Assembly (NCBI GenBank): GCA_905178155.1
Contig: CAJINV010000024.1
Span: 440,689-504,688 of the forward strand
Direction of reading: 5' to 3'
Length of the DNA stretch: 64,000 nt
DNA from: Amoebophrya sp. A120
Lineage: Eukaryota > Sar > Dinophyceae > Syndiniales > Amoebophryaceae
The notes under the pieces are model-generated. The model was not told the DNA's origin, ran no database searches, and saw nothing but the letters and a program-made list of their open reading frames with translations. Made by a program: the position numbers and the translations under genes. Positions 56,062-64,000 of this stretch are shown piece by piece; positions within the stretch are counted from its first letter, which is position 1, and the number at the start of each line of letters is the position of its first letter.

Positions 56062-56125
56062 TATCAAGTGCAAACATGTAGAAGTCTGGGTTTAGAAGTA
56101 GAATGCAGACATTTGTCATGCGGTT
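56062..56125 (+). mobile_element. Family A introner, left end only
   Basis: TATCAAGTGCAAACATGTAG and the body word TTTGTCATGCGG are present, then the sequence changes to unrelated GC-rich DNA. No matching right end within the next kilobase. Confidence 0.75.
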
Positions 56126-56663
56126 TTTTTTACGCCGCAGGACCGGCAAAAAATGCTAAGACGACAAAAACCGCGAATACAAGTGCTACGGGCCCCATTT
56201 CTGGCCACCAAAGTCGGGCACTTATAATGTGGGGAGCATGCCAAAAAGTTAAAAGCTGTGCGACTTTTCTCTTAAAGAAGAAAAAAACCAAAACGCGCAA
56301 AGCCCGCCAAAAACTGAAAGCCAACTGCATGTCATTGGCCTGATTTTGGAGGCCCATAGGGTTGGCCCTGGCGGAGGCCCCGGGGTTGCCTCGGCGTGCG
56401 ACGTTTCTTTCAACAAAAAAGCATTTTCTCACTGGAAACAACAGGGGCGCGGCTTTTCAACAAAAAAAGCCAAAAAATGGAAACGCAGCCAAAGGCAGCA
56501 TGCCAATCCGCGTGCCATGGTCCCGATTTAGGGCGCCCAAGGAGTCGACTCTGGCGAAGGCCCTAGCGGGGCCAACAACAGTGTCCGTGTCCGTCCTGCG
56601 GCTGCGCCATCGCGCCGCGTTTGCAAACAAGCCTCTACAACAACGACCGCGCGGAAACGATCA

Positions 56664-56695
56664 GTAGATACTGCAATCTGTGATGCAGTATCTAC
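56664..56695. repeat. 12-bp inverted repeat, 8-nt loop
   Basis: GTAGATACTGCA ... TGCAGTATCTAC around ATCTGTGA, at the downstream edge of the GC-rich insertion. The loop plus arm contain the introner word TGTGATGC. Confidence 0.9.
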
Positions 56696-57095
56696 CGTTC
56701 ATCACCAGGTTTGCAGATGCTGCAATCTGTGATGCAAAAACGCAATAATTGCGACTTTGTGAAGTACAAGTAGAATCGAGAAGGACCAGTTGTTTTGAAA
56801 AATAAAACTTTTAGTTGTATAATTTTCCTCCGGCTTCAGTGATCTACCTAAACTTCAATTTTGATTTTACCTTGCAATATAATTCTCTGCAACTTCTACT
56901 TCTAGGCAGGAGATCACCTGTGATGGTTCTTTTTTCTCGCCCGGAACCACGAGTCCCAGTCCTATTGTAAGGAAAATGATGCTGATGAACGTGCTGTCAG
57001 CAGATTGTGCCCGTCTTTGGAACGAGTAGGAGAGCAGACTTCATAGTACCTCTGGGTACGTATTTATCTGGAAAGAAAAAAGCATCTTGCGCGCA

Positions 57096-57124
57096 GGTGG
57101 CGGTGGTGGTGGTGGTGGTGGTTG
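57096..57124. repeat. GGT microsatellite
   Basis: About nine consecutive GGT/GGC triplets in non-coding DNA. Confidence 0.9.
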
Positions 57125-57479
57125 GGCGAATAATCACAACATTGCAGTAATATGCCAGGTTTCGAATGTGGTGCATGACCACTGGTGCAAATTTTTTTGA
57201 TGCCGCTGTGGTGCGGTCCTCGGGAAAAGGTATGCATGCATGACAAACTTGTAAGGTCGTGCAAAATGATAATGAAACAGGAAGCGCACCCGAGAGCTAC
57301 TATGTTCCCCGTCGATATGTCATTGTCATGCGTATGAAAAAAGCTTTTCTTTTAGTTGCAGTTTCTTTTGCAACTTTGCCACAGTGTTGTGTAAACAGAG
57401 TACAAAAAATATATTTTTCTTTCCAACATGATCCGAACCTTGAGGACGAATTAAAACCGTTTCCAGGTCTACCAAGCCG

Positions 57480-58541
57480 CTGATTTCCTTTCCCAAGGGC
57501 CACAGCAACCACTTCCTGATAACCAGCATTATGGAGCGTACCGGGTCAACTTCCTCGAGGGCTTCAACGATAAGCAACCACGAGTCGATCTTCTACGCAG
57601 AACGCCGACACAAGCTTCCCAATATCAACTGCAAACGTATCAGTATCTTCTGGTTCACTGTAGGGGCCTGTGATATTTTATTGTGGATCCGAAGACGATA
57701 GCGATACATTTGTATAAGCACATCCGCGAACAAGCTCGTGAGCAAATGACGAGACTGTTAAAAGGACGATATACAAGCTTGTATAGATGGCGCAGTACGG
57801 TGGATTTTCATGCATGAGGCCATTTTTCCAAACTCAGAGATAGTTGCAGTGCATACCCCAGCTCCTCTTCGACTAGACGGAAAAAAGCGAGCGCCTGTAT
57901 TCCAGCTCTGCGGTTCGAGTCGGCCGCAGACGGTCCTAGGCCCAAGAGACGCGTCGAAGAGAAAGATACAACACACTGCAGAGGAGCACCCACCGCTGAA
58001 AGAACTTATGGAGAAAAAGCCATTATTATCCTGTGTAAAAGGGTCCCCGACCTAGTAGAGTCAAGAAAGGGAGGATTTTGCAGCACAAGCATAGAATTTC
58101 TGGGAATCACGCATGACAAGTTGCAGGCTAGCAAGGACAGCCGCACTACTCGCAAGTCCATCTGTTTATAGTATCCTCTCTATAGCACTACAAATTCCGG
58201 AACACGACTGGAAATGCCTATCATGGGAATGAGCGTCACAAATGTCCCTGTCATTGCATCAAATCTGCATGACAACAACTCTGAAGTCAAGGCGCCTGTC
58301 CTACCCCCCCTGTGTTTCAAGCCATGTGCGCCCTGGGGCGGCAGAGAGGGGGCACACAGTGTGCTGCAATGGTTCCTTTGGCATGACAACTCTGGGTTGG
58401 GGCTGTTTTTACAGAGGATAACTGTACCTGCGAGTCCGGTCCTACAAAAAAGACATGGCTCGGACGGTATTGGGCCAGGTGGTTCCTGGGAAAAGTATCA
58501 CACAGAAAAACACCGGGGGGCCACGTTTGGCGTGGCCGTGA
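57480..58541 (+). CDS. Unknown gene, 3' exons
   Basis: Exons about 57480-57622 (HYGAYRVNFLEGFNDKQPRVDLL), 57861-58026 (APLRLDGKKRAPVFQLC...KELMEKKPL) and 58426-58541 (YLRVRSYKKDMARTVLGQVV..., TGA). TSD-exact removal of both introners keeps one frame through all three. The 5' end was not found. Basic, no recognised domain. Confidence 0.55.
57623..57860 (+). mobile_element. Family A introner
   Basis: Left end TATCAACTGCAAACG; right end GATAGTTGCAGTGCATA. TSD CCCAA/CCCCA. Confidence 0.83.
58027..58425 (+). mobile_element. Family B introner, longest seen (399 bp)
   Basis: Left end TATCCTGTGTAAAAGGGTCC; right end GGGGCTGTTTTTACAGAGGATA mirrored. TSD not preserved, yet removing element plus 5 bp keeps the frame (KKPL to YLRVRS). 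Confidence 0.85.
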
Positions 58542-58736
58542 AAGTACGGAAGACAGGCCTTCCTACGTCATCACGAAAGACGCAAGAAAATCGGTCTTGC
58601 ACCATAGCCAAAGATGAAGCCAGCACACTATAGGTTGAGGTTCGCCCAGAACACAAACCTATTGTCTGCTCTTCTTCTTTGGTATTATGATCCGCACTTC
58701 AAACGTACGCCGCGCCTGCTTTTTTCTGTGTGATAG

Positions 58737-59278
58737 CAACGCTGAAGTACTTGGTTCTCGAGGTCGTGTCGAATCGCCACGACTTTAATAGCGATGGCGT
58801 TACCCTGGTGTGGACTGGAACTGGTTTGCAAGGGCCGCTCGAGCCCGGCCGTGGAGGGGCGGACGGACTCCGGTACTTCGACAGGGGGTATCTCGGGTAC
58901 ATGCAATGCCGAGCACATATCTACCACGAAGCTACCTACGGCACGGACGAGTGGGTGGAGAAGGTGGATAGCGGGGTGGCGCACCACGTTGGAAAACTGC
59001 CAGACGGGTGGGAAACGTTGCACAAAATGATGAAGCGCTTGGTGGCCCGCGTCCCCGAGCGAAAATACGATGCAGAAACTTCGAACGGGAACCATTTCTT
59101 TTATGATTTGGTCACGACGACGGATCCGCAAACCATGATGGCCGGTTCCTACAACGAACCAGTTCACGACATCCTGTTCGACCACGCATACGGGGATGCT
59201 GCAGCCGACCAAACCATTGGGCAGTGGCTTTTCGACCACGCTTTGGCCTTCGCCGGAAGCAGTGGTATAGGTAATTAG
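58737..59278 (+). CDS. Unknown protein, long uninterrupted exon (about 180 aa)
   Basis: The longest exon in the second half of the window without an introner, ending TAG at 59276. No in-frame ATG near its start. A likely acceptor GTGATAG|CA lies at 58736, so upstream exons are expected. Reads VLEVVSNRHDFNSDGVTLVW ... GADGLRYFDRGYLGYMQC ... WETLHKMMKRLVARVPERKY ... NGNHFFYDLVTT ... IGQWLFDHALAF. The NGNHF motif recalls the NCNHF of PPPDE-type cysteine peptidases but lacks the cysteine. This is too little to assign a function. Confidence 0.6.
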
Positions 59279-59786
59279 TGAGGTGGGTTGCAAGTAGTAA
59301 TTTTTATGCTGATCATCATGAGGAAAAAGCCGAAGCAGCAAGCACATTGTCATGTCAACCCGGCATACGAACCTAAATCAAGGTAACCATGCGGACCCAC
59401 ACGTATCGCACAGAAATCAGGGAAAGAATCCATGCTACTACTAGAGAGAAAAATAAGTAGAGCAAAAAATGGTCAGAAGTTCAAGTAAAAGCCTTGCAGT
59501 GGTTTATGTTGCGCTCCGCACCATCTATGCTGCACGCTAGTTGTGGACATAGTCTCTCGCCTGCGAAAACTCACTTTCGTAGATATGTTGATTGCAAGTC
59601 GCAATTACAGTTGTTGCGTCCCCCTCTCTGTCCCATGCAGTGTCTTGGTACCATAACTGAAAAACCAGACTCAGCTGGGTGCGCTGGAAAAAAATGTATC
59701 GGTTGTGGACTTTGCATCAACACTGATGCTATCGTGACTTCTCAAGTTCCGCAACGAAAGTTTATAAATTTTCATTTCTTTTCGGC
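59279..59786. other. Intergenic stretch
   Basis: No introner. An ORF with CAGKKCIGCGLC (about 59,675-59,716) is seen but not supported as a gene. Confidence 0.4.
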
Positions 59787-60467
59787 ATGGGTCACTTCTC
59801 GTTTTCTATCGAGTGCAAATATGTCTGGGTTTGGAGGAATGCAACTTGTAGTGCTGAATTTGGATTGCAAACAAATTTGTATTGCATGAACAGCAAATTT
59901 AGTCTAATTTGTGCTACACGGAGAGGGAATTTGTCATGCGGAATAGGCATCGAGAAGCCTTCAACAGATCTGTGATCATAGGGTATGCATCACAGACATC
60001 ATGGCTCATGCAAAACGTGCATGACAACCTTCCAGACACAGACATATTTGCATTTGATACTTTCTATGCGATAACAAGCGGAGTCCGACGCGGACCTGCT
60101 GAAGAAGCTATATCAAATGTAAAAGTGTCTGGGTCTGGGAGCATGCAGCTTGTCATGCTAAATCTGAAGCATGCAAAATAAAAAGCTGTGTTGCATAATT
60201 ACCAAAAGCCGACCAGTTTTGACAAAGTCGGGAGGGAGTTTCTCATGCAGGATACACAGGCATGAGAGAGATCGCATGGAATCTGTCATGCTAGGTCCGG
60301 CAGTCCAGACCTCATTGATCATGGAAAAGCTGCAAAACAAATCGCGCACTCTTCCAGACCCAGATACTTTTGCATTTGATAAGCTGCACACCCAGGCTAT
60401 GAAATGCTCAGGTGCTACAATCGCACCGTCGCACGATGCAATTACACCTGATATTTGTCTTGCATGA
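59787..60467 (+). CDS. Small interrupted gene, uncertain model
   Basis: A possible start MGHFSFS (59787), a central piece AESDADLLKKL (60078-60110) and a last exon HTQAMKCSGATIAPSHDAITPDICLA ending TGA at 60467. The last junction (introner 60111-60386) is in frame; the first is not resolved. No family recognised. Confidence 0.4.
59807..60064 (+). mobile_element. Family A introner
   Basis: Left end TATCGAGTGCAAATATGTC; right end GACATATTTGCATTTGATA. TSD TTTTC/CTTTC. Confidence 0.9.
60111..60386 (+). mobile_element. Family A introner
   Basis: Left end TATCAAATGTAAAAGTGTC; right end GATACTTTTGCATTTGATA. TSD AGCTA/AGCTG. Confidence 0.9.
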
Positions 60468-60989
60468 GCAAGGGCATGGATGAAAAACACACAATACATA
60501 GAGCCTTGCGCCATGGCGATACTTACTAATGTAGCCGGATTCCAATCGGATTTAGGACTTCTACAAATAACCTTTCCTGCGTACTATTTGTGTGAGGATA
60601 GGGCAGCCGGCTGTGCATTCCAAGTCTGCGCCTTCGTTGCGGCAGTTGAGATTGTAACACCTGTGCGGGCGATAGACGTGGGGCAGCGACTTATCAAATA
60701 AAGACACACCTGCACCACTCCGCGAAGCTGCTCGCGGCGCGTTCTTCTTTATACAGTTGTTGAGTAACAAGCATGCACACCCAGCAGGGATCATTGCACC
60801 GGACTTTGCCGTCACCGCAGTCAACGCATTGCGTGAAGATCCATAATACCCGGTCACGCAACGTTGGCCTTCAGGTTCAGCCAAAGTACTAGGCCTGCTT
60901 TGTTATTGGTGTCATGACATACGAAATAAAAGCGCACGTGAAGTAGGACCCTGTGACCGTGGTGCAGCGTCTCCGCTGAATACTTCTAG
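60468..60989. other. Stretch with a possible decayed family D end
   Basis: CAGTTGAGATTGTAACACC ... GGGCGATA at about 60,643-60,673 resembles a family D right end; the left partner near 60,510 is too degraded to be sure. No convincing exon. Confidence 0.35.
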
Positions 60990-61735
60990 ATGGCAAACAT
61001 TCCAATTTTTGTGGCGCGACTGCCTTCTATTCCGCGGAGAGCACTGATAACACGTACAGAGAGCTGGAAAGCCTGATGGATCGAGACGAGGTTAAAGATG
61101 CACCTGCTGTGCGAGAGGTGACGACGTCCGTATCCATTGAAACTGTGTCGGGGTCAGGAGGTCCCGTGCCTTCCACTTCATGCGAAATAAACGAACGACA
61201 CCACCATCAGCTTTGTGATATGCGCCAATGCAACTTCCTGTTTTATTGTTTTTGTCATGCTCGGGAATTCTCATTCTGTTATTTATTTGGTCATGCGCAA
61301 GAATGTGCAGAACGTGTCGCGCGTTTCGCAATTATCCGGGAAACAAGTCTTGTTGCCCTAGTCCGAAATGAGACCCGGACGCGGTTGCGCGGTTGATATT
61401 CAGCATCAAGCTCCGGTGAGGAAACGCGGCCGACGAACGGCTTCGCCGCGGGTGGCCTATTCGCAGGAAACACGGCTGTACCAAACGCGTCGCAGACGCT
61501 GAGAGCACCGAATGCACGCGTCGCCACGGGTAGCAAGCGGCAGCACCACGAATACAACATCTACAATGGCAACGAGTTTATCAGGGTTTGTGCGAGTAGT
61601 ACGAACGGGGTCACGCGGGTAGGCATAGCGGAGGACATGAAGTCATATCTTGAGTCTTGCGCAACGGGGGCTTGGTTTTTTCAGATCTTGAAAAGCTGGC
61701 TGGGGAAGTTGTTGGGGAGGCCACCCTATCGTTAG
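60990..61735 (+). CDS. Unknown gene, last two exons
   Basis: Exons 60990-61130 (GKHSNFCGATAFYSAESTDNTY...ESLMDRDEVKDAPAVREV) and 61404-61735 (ASSSGEETRPTNGF ... HEYNIYNGNEFIRVCASSTNGV ... WFFQILKSWLGKLLGRPPYR, TAG). An acceptor TACTTCTAG|AT precedes the first, so more exons lie upstream. The long second exon is open and protein-like. The last codons run into the GC-rich DNA. Function unknown. Confidence 0.6.
61131..61403 (+). mobile_element. Family A introner, diverged
   Basis: Left TATCCATTGAAACTGTGTC; right end CCCGGACGCGGTTGCGCGGT then TGATA. TSD TCCG/TCAG region imperfect. Removal keeps the frame. Confidence 0.75.
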
Positions 61736-63640
61736 TGGGTTCACCCCCTTTTCATCTTCTTGCCTCACCTATTTCGCTTCTTTTAGTTATCGCCCCGGCC
61801 CTTTGCTTTTTTTTTTTTGTCTATCTTCCCCGCCCCTTAGAGTGGCTTGGCCACGGAAGGGCGTTGGCAGAGTAGCTTGGTAGGCGTTTCGGACAATGTT
61901 TTTTCCCGGGCTGGATGTGTTGCCCTGAAACGTAGGTCCTTGGGCAAAATATTTCTGCCCGGAGGGGGGCTGCCAGAACATTTCGGCCGAAAGGGGGTCG
62001 GCGGTTGAGGAAATGTTTTTGTGCAAGGATGATGGGCACTAAGAAAATGCTCTTTTTGAGGAACAAGGCGGGCTTGATGGCAAATTACTCTCGGCCCGCC
62101 CCTGACCAGACGCTTCAGTGAACTATCATTCGCCGGGGGGCTGCAAAAGATACTCTGTCGATGGAAGGGCTGCTCGTGCGTAATATTCTAGCTATGAGGC
62201 TTACGCCTTTTTATTTGTAAAGAAAGCGCCTCCGCTCTCGCTTCACCCCGGCCAAGACAAAGCCGGCCAGATTTGAGCCCAGTGGGGGCAGCTCGTTAGT
62301 AGCCTTTCGCAAATTTCCAATGAGGCAAGAAATGCGTGCTCTCCGCGACTTAGGGATCGCTGAGGCTCCTAGGCTGCGGTGCCTACGCTGGTGCCCATGA
62401 ATTGATGCGGAGCGGGGGAATGGCTGGAGAAATACCTTACTTCTTCACGGGGGGATAAAGTTACTTCTTCATGTAAGTAGATGTGCTCGGGTGAAGCACC
62501 TTTCTTCTTTTTGTTCGAGGGTGTTTCGCTCTCCGTTGTCGAATAAAAAACGATGCTGGCCTCCTGAGGAGGCCACGAGCGAGGGACAGCCCACTGAGGA
62601 ATTTCTCCACGGAGGAGTTCAAAAAAAATAAACTGGGCGCATTTTTCTGGTCGAGAAGCCGTGAGGGGTCGCAGTCGTCCTCTCTGTCAGAGAGCGGAGG
62701 CGACTCCGCGGCCTGCAAAGCGAGGCAAAGCCGTTCTGCGTCTTGGTCTCTCCAATGCCAGTTTGCCACGGTGCCAGCCTGAAATGGGTTTGCGCAGGGT
62801 CCGAGGGCGGCACTTTGACAAGTTCCAAAAAACGCCGCGCATTTATTTTGTAGGCGCGCAGCGAAGATTCGCGTTCTCCGGCTTTCACGAAAAACTGAAA
62901 GGAAGCTGGGTCGAGCGCCACTGCCCCGATTTTGGGTTCCAAGGGGCCGGCCCTGCCTGGCGGGGCTCCAGCCGTGGCTCGACCGTGTGGGGACGCATTC
63001 TGCGCCAGTGATGTGGGCACGGTACTTGAAGCGTTGCATGTGCCCTCCGCGCACCACATTGCGAACTGCCAGCCCTTCGACACGATTGCACTACGCACGC
63101 GCGCCATGGCGCATTGTCGTGCTTATCTGTGTGCCTACCTGCTCGCGTTTTTGGTTGCACACCCGCCTGCCCCGACCTCTTCGAGGCGATCTCAGGTATG
63201 TTGGCCTTTGGGCAAGTTCATTTATTATGTGGGGTGCTATACACGTCGTCTGGCCATGCGCCTACATTCCTTGCCCGGACTGATTGCACGTCTTGGAGGA
63301 GGGTCGCAGTGCGACTGCGGCGACGTACGCATACCATAAAATGAAAACCAAAATCATACTCGGAAATAGGGGCCCCCACTTCGGGAACGCGAGGTCCCAG
63401 GCTCCCTCCCTGGGCGGCAGGAGCAGCCCCCGGGCGCCCTTCGGGGAAGGCGGTCTTCCGTGGGCCTTCTGGCGCTCCAGAAAGTTTCAGGAAAAGATGA
63501 CGCGACAACGCACGTCGCCCCTCCAGACACATTCCAGCGGTCACTACGGCGCCGGCTACCGGCGACACGCCTCCCGGCCCAATGCCCTGCCCCCCTGTGC
63601 CCCTCCCGAGGCTGGGGGATTGCCTAGCGGCCCACCGGAG
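61736..63640. other. GC-rich, introner-free region
   Basis: A sharp change in composition with G/C homopolymer runs. Several long overlapping ORFs on both strands (for example 62461-63057 on -) are expected from high GC and are not supported as genes. No match recognised. Confidence 0.5.
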
Positions 63641-64000
63641 GGTGTGCCCTTTCTTGCTCCTCCATTCCAAAAGCCGGGGAAAAGTTCACCGCTTTTGTGT
63701 TGTGTCGATGATTGCGTTTCTTTTTAGGCACCCCATCGCGCCAATGGCTTGGCTGCGGGCGGCTGTCGATGAGTTGCTTACCGGCTCCGCGGTGTGCCCT
63801 TTCTTGCCCCCCCCAAAGCCGGGGAAAAATGCACCGCCTTGGGGTTGTCGCTGAATTGTTTGGCGCCTCCTAGCGCCAATGGTCTGCGGCTGTCGTTGAG
63901 TCAATTGCTTACCGGCTCCGCGGTGTGCCCTTTCTTGCTCCTCCCAAAGCCGGGGAAAAATCCACCGCCTTGGGGTTGTCGATGAATTGCTCGGCACCAC
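63641..64000. repeat. Tandem repeat, 130-150 bp period, three copies
   Basis: GGTGTGCCCTTTCTTGC followed by AAAGCCGGGGAAAA and CCGCCTTGGGGTTGTCG recurs starting near 63,641, 63,791 and 63,922. The array probably continues beyond the window. Confidence 0.9.

Larger units (their letters stand above)
56126..57479. other. GC-rich insertion then non-coding DNA
   Basis: 56126-56660 is GC-rich, free of introners and different from the flanks. An inverted repeat and a GGT microsatellite follow. A short + ORF (about 57,330-57,483, MKKAFLLVAVSF...) has a signal-peptide-like start but no support. Confidence 0.45.

Noticed and set aside
59088-59120. PPPDE/DeSI cysteine peptidase motif (NGNHF)
   Set aside because: The catalytic cysteine position is Gly and no upstream catalytic histidine block could be placed. 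Mentioned only as a resemblance.
58685-59353. 222-codon ORF on the - strand
   Set aside because: Antisense of the 58737-59278 exon. The + strand reading is more protein-like and agrees with the direction of all neighbours.
59675-59716. Ferredoxin-like cluster CAGKKCIGCGLC
   Set aside because: A single short cysteine run in an AT-rich ORF without the second cluster or any other support.
281-61735. Ciliate-type internal eliminated sequences (elements start and end with TA)
   Set aside because: Excision leaving a single TA would shift most frames, whereas removing the element plus a 4-6 bp repeat restores them. The TA belongs to the TIR and is not the duplicated target. DNA-level removal is still not formally excluded.
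62461-63057. 198-codon - strand ORF and overlapping + strand ORFs
   Set aside because: High GC gives long open frames in several phases. No frame is distinguished by composition or motif.

Overview
The window reads as eukaryotic nuclear DNA from an intron-rich protist, most likely a dinoflagellate and most probably a syndinian parasite of the Amoebophrya kind. Three things suggest this. Every supportable gene lies on the + strand. Genes are cut by short elements with terminal inverted repeats (TIRs) flanked by 3-6 bp direct repeats. Removing an element plus one copy of the repeat restores a long reading frame without needing GT-AG ends. Amoebophrya is known for such 'introner' introns with non-canonical splice sites; the genus assignment is inference from that resemblance.

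The main content is about 75 introner-like elements. I sort them by TIR: A (TATCAAATGCAAAAATGTC..., about 200-325 bp, most numerous), B (TATCCTGTGTAAAAACGTCC..., 290-400 bp), C (TATCAAAAGGAAAAATCCCC..., 306-317 bp), D (TATGGCATTCTCAAACGTTA..., 235-262 bp), E (TATGAATTGCAAAAGTATCG..., 167-169 bp) and F (TATCG...GAAAAAACTG, 214-235 bp). All begin TAT/TAC and end ATA (or a decayed form), and share internal words (GCATGACAA/TTGTCATGC, TGTGATGCT/AGCATCACA). Coordinates given for an element include one copy of the target-site duplication (TSD), which is the interval that must be removed to keep the frame.

Layout. 0-4.1 kb: a nine-exon gene (536 aa) of family 1. 4.1-6.3 kb: no gene seen. 6.3-11.0 kb: a multi-exon protein kinase; 11.1-12.4 kb: an unknown gene. 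12.7-18.8 kb: gene-poor, becoming GC-rich. 18.8-22.5 kb: a satellite of about 185 units of 20 bp, each holding the 14-bp palindrome ATCAGGTACCTGAT. 22.5-31.5 kb: three tandem copies (period about 3.8 kb) of a family-1 gene, the first cut at its 5' side by the satellite. 31.5-51 kb: a cluster of small family-2 genes (about 180-250 aa). 51-53.5 kb: weaker exons. 53.6-54.8 kb: a second palindromic satellite (CGGCTNAGCCG). 55-61.7 kb: further interrupted genes. 61.7-64 kb: GC-rich, introner-free DNA ending in a 130-150 bp tandem repeat.

The paralogues make introner gain directly visible. Two sites are filled in one tandem copy and empty in the other, and members of family 2 carry introners at different positions. 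No product other than the kinase is recognised with confidence. The N-termini of family 1 resemble a degenerate ubiquitin-like fold. The sequence alone cannot say whether removal happens at the RNA or DNA level; frame restoration only shows that it must happen for these genes to encode full-length protein.
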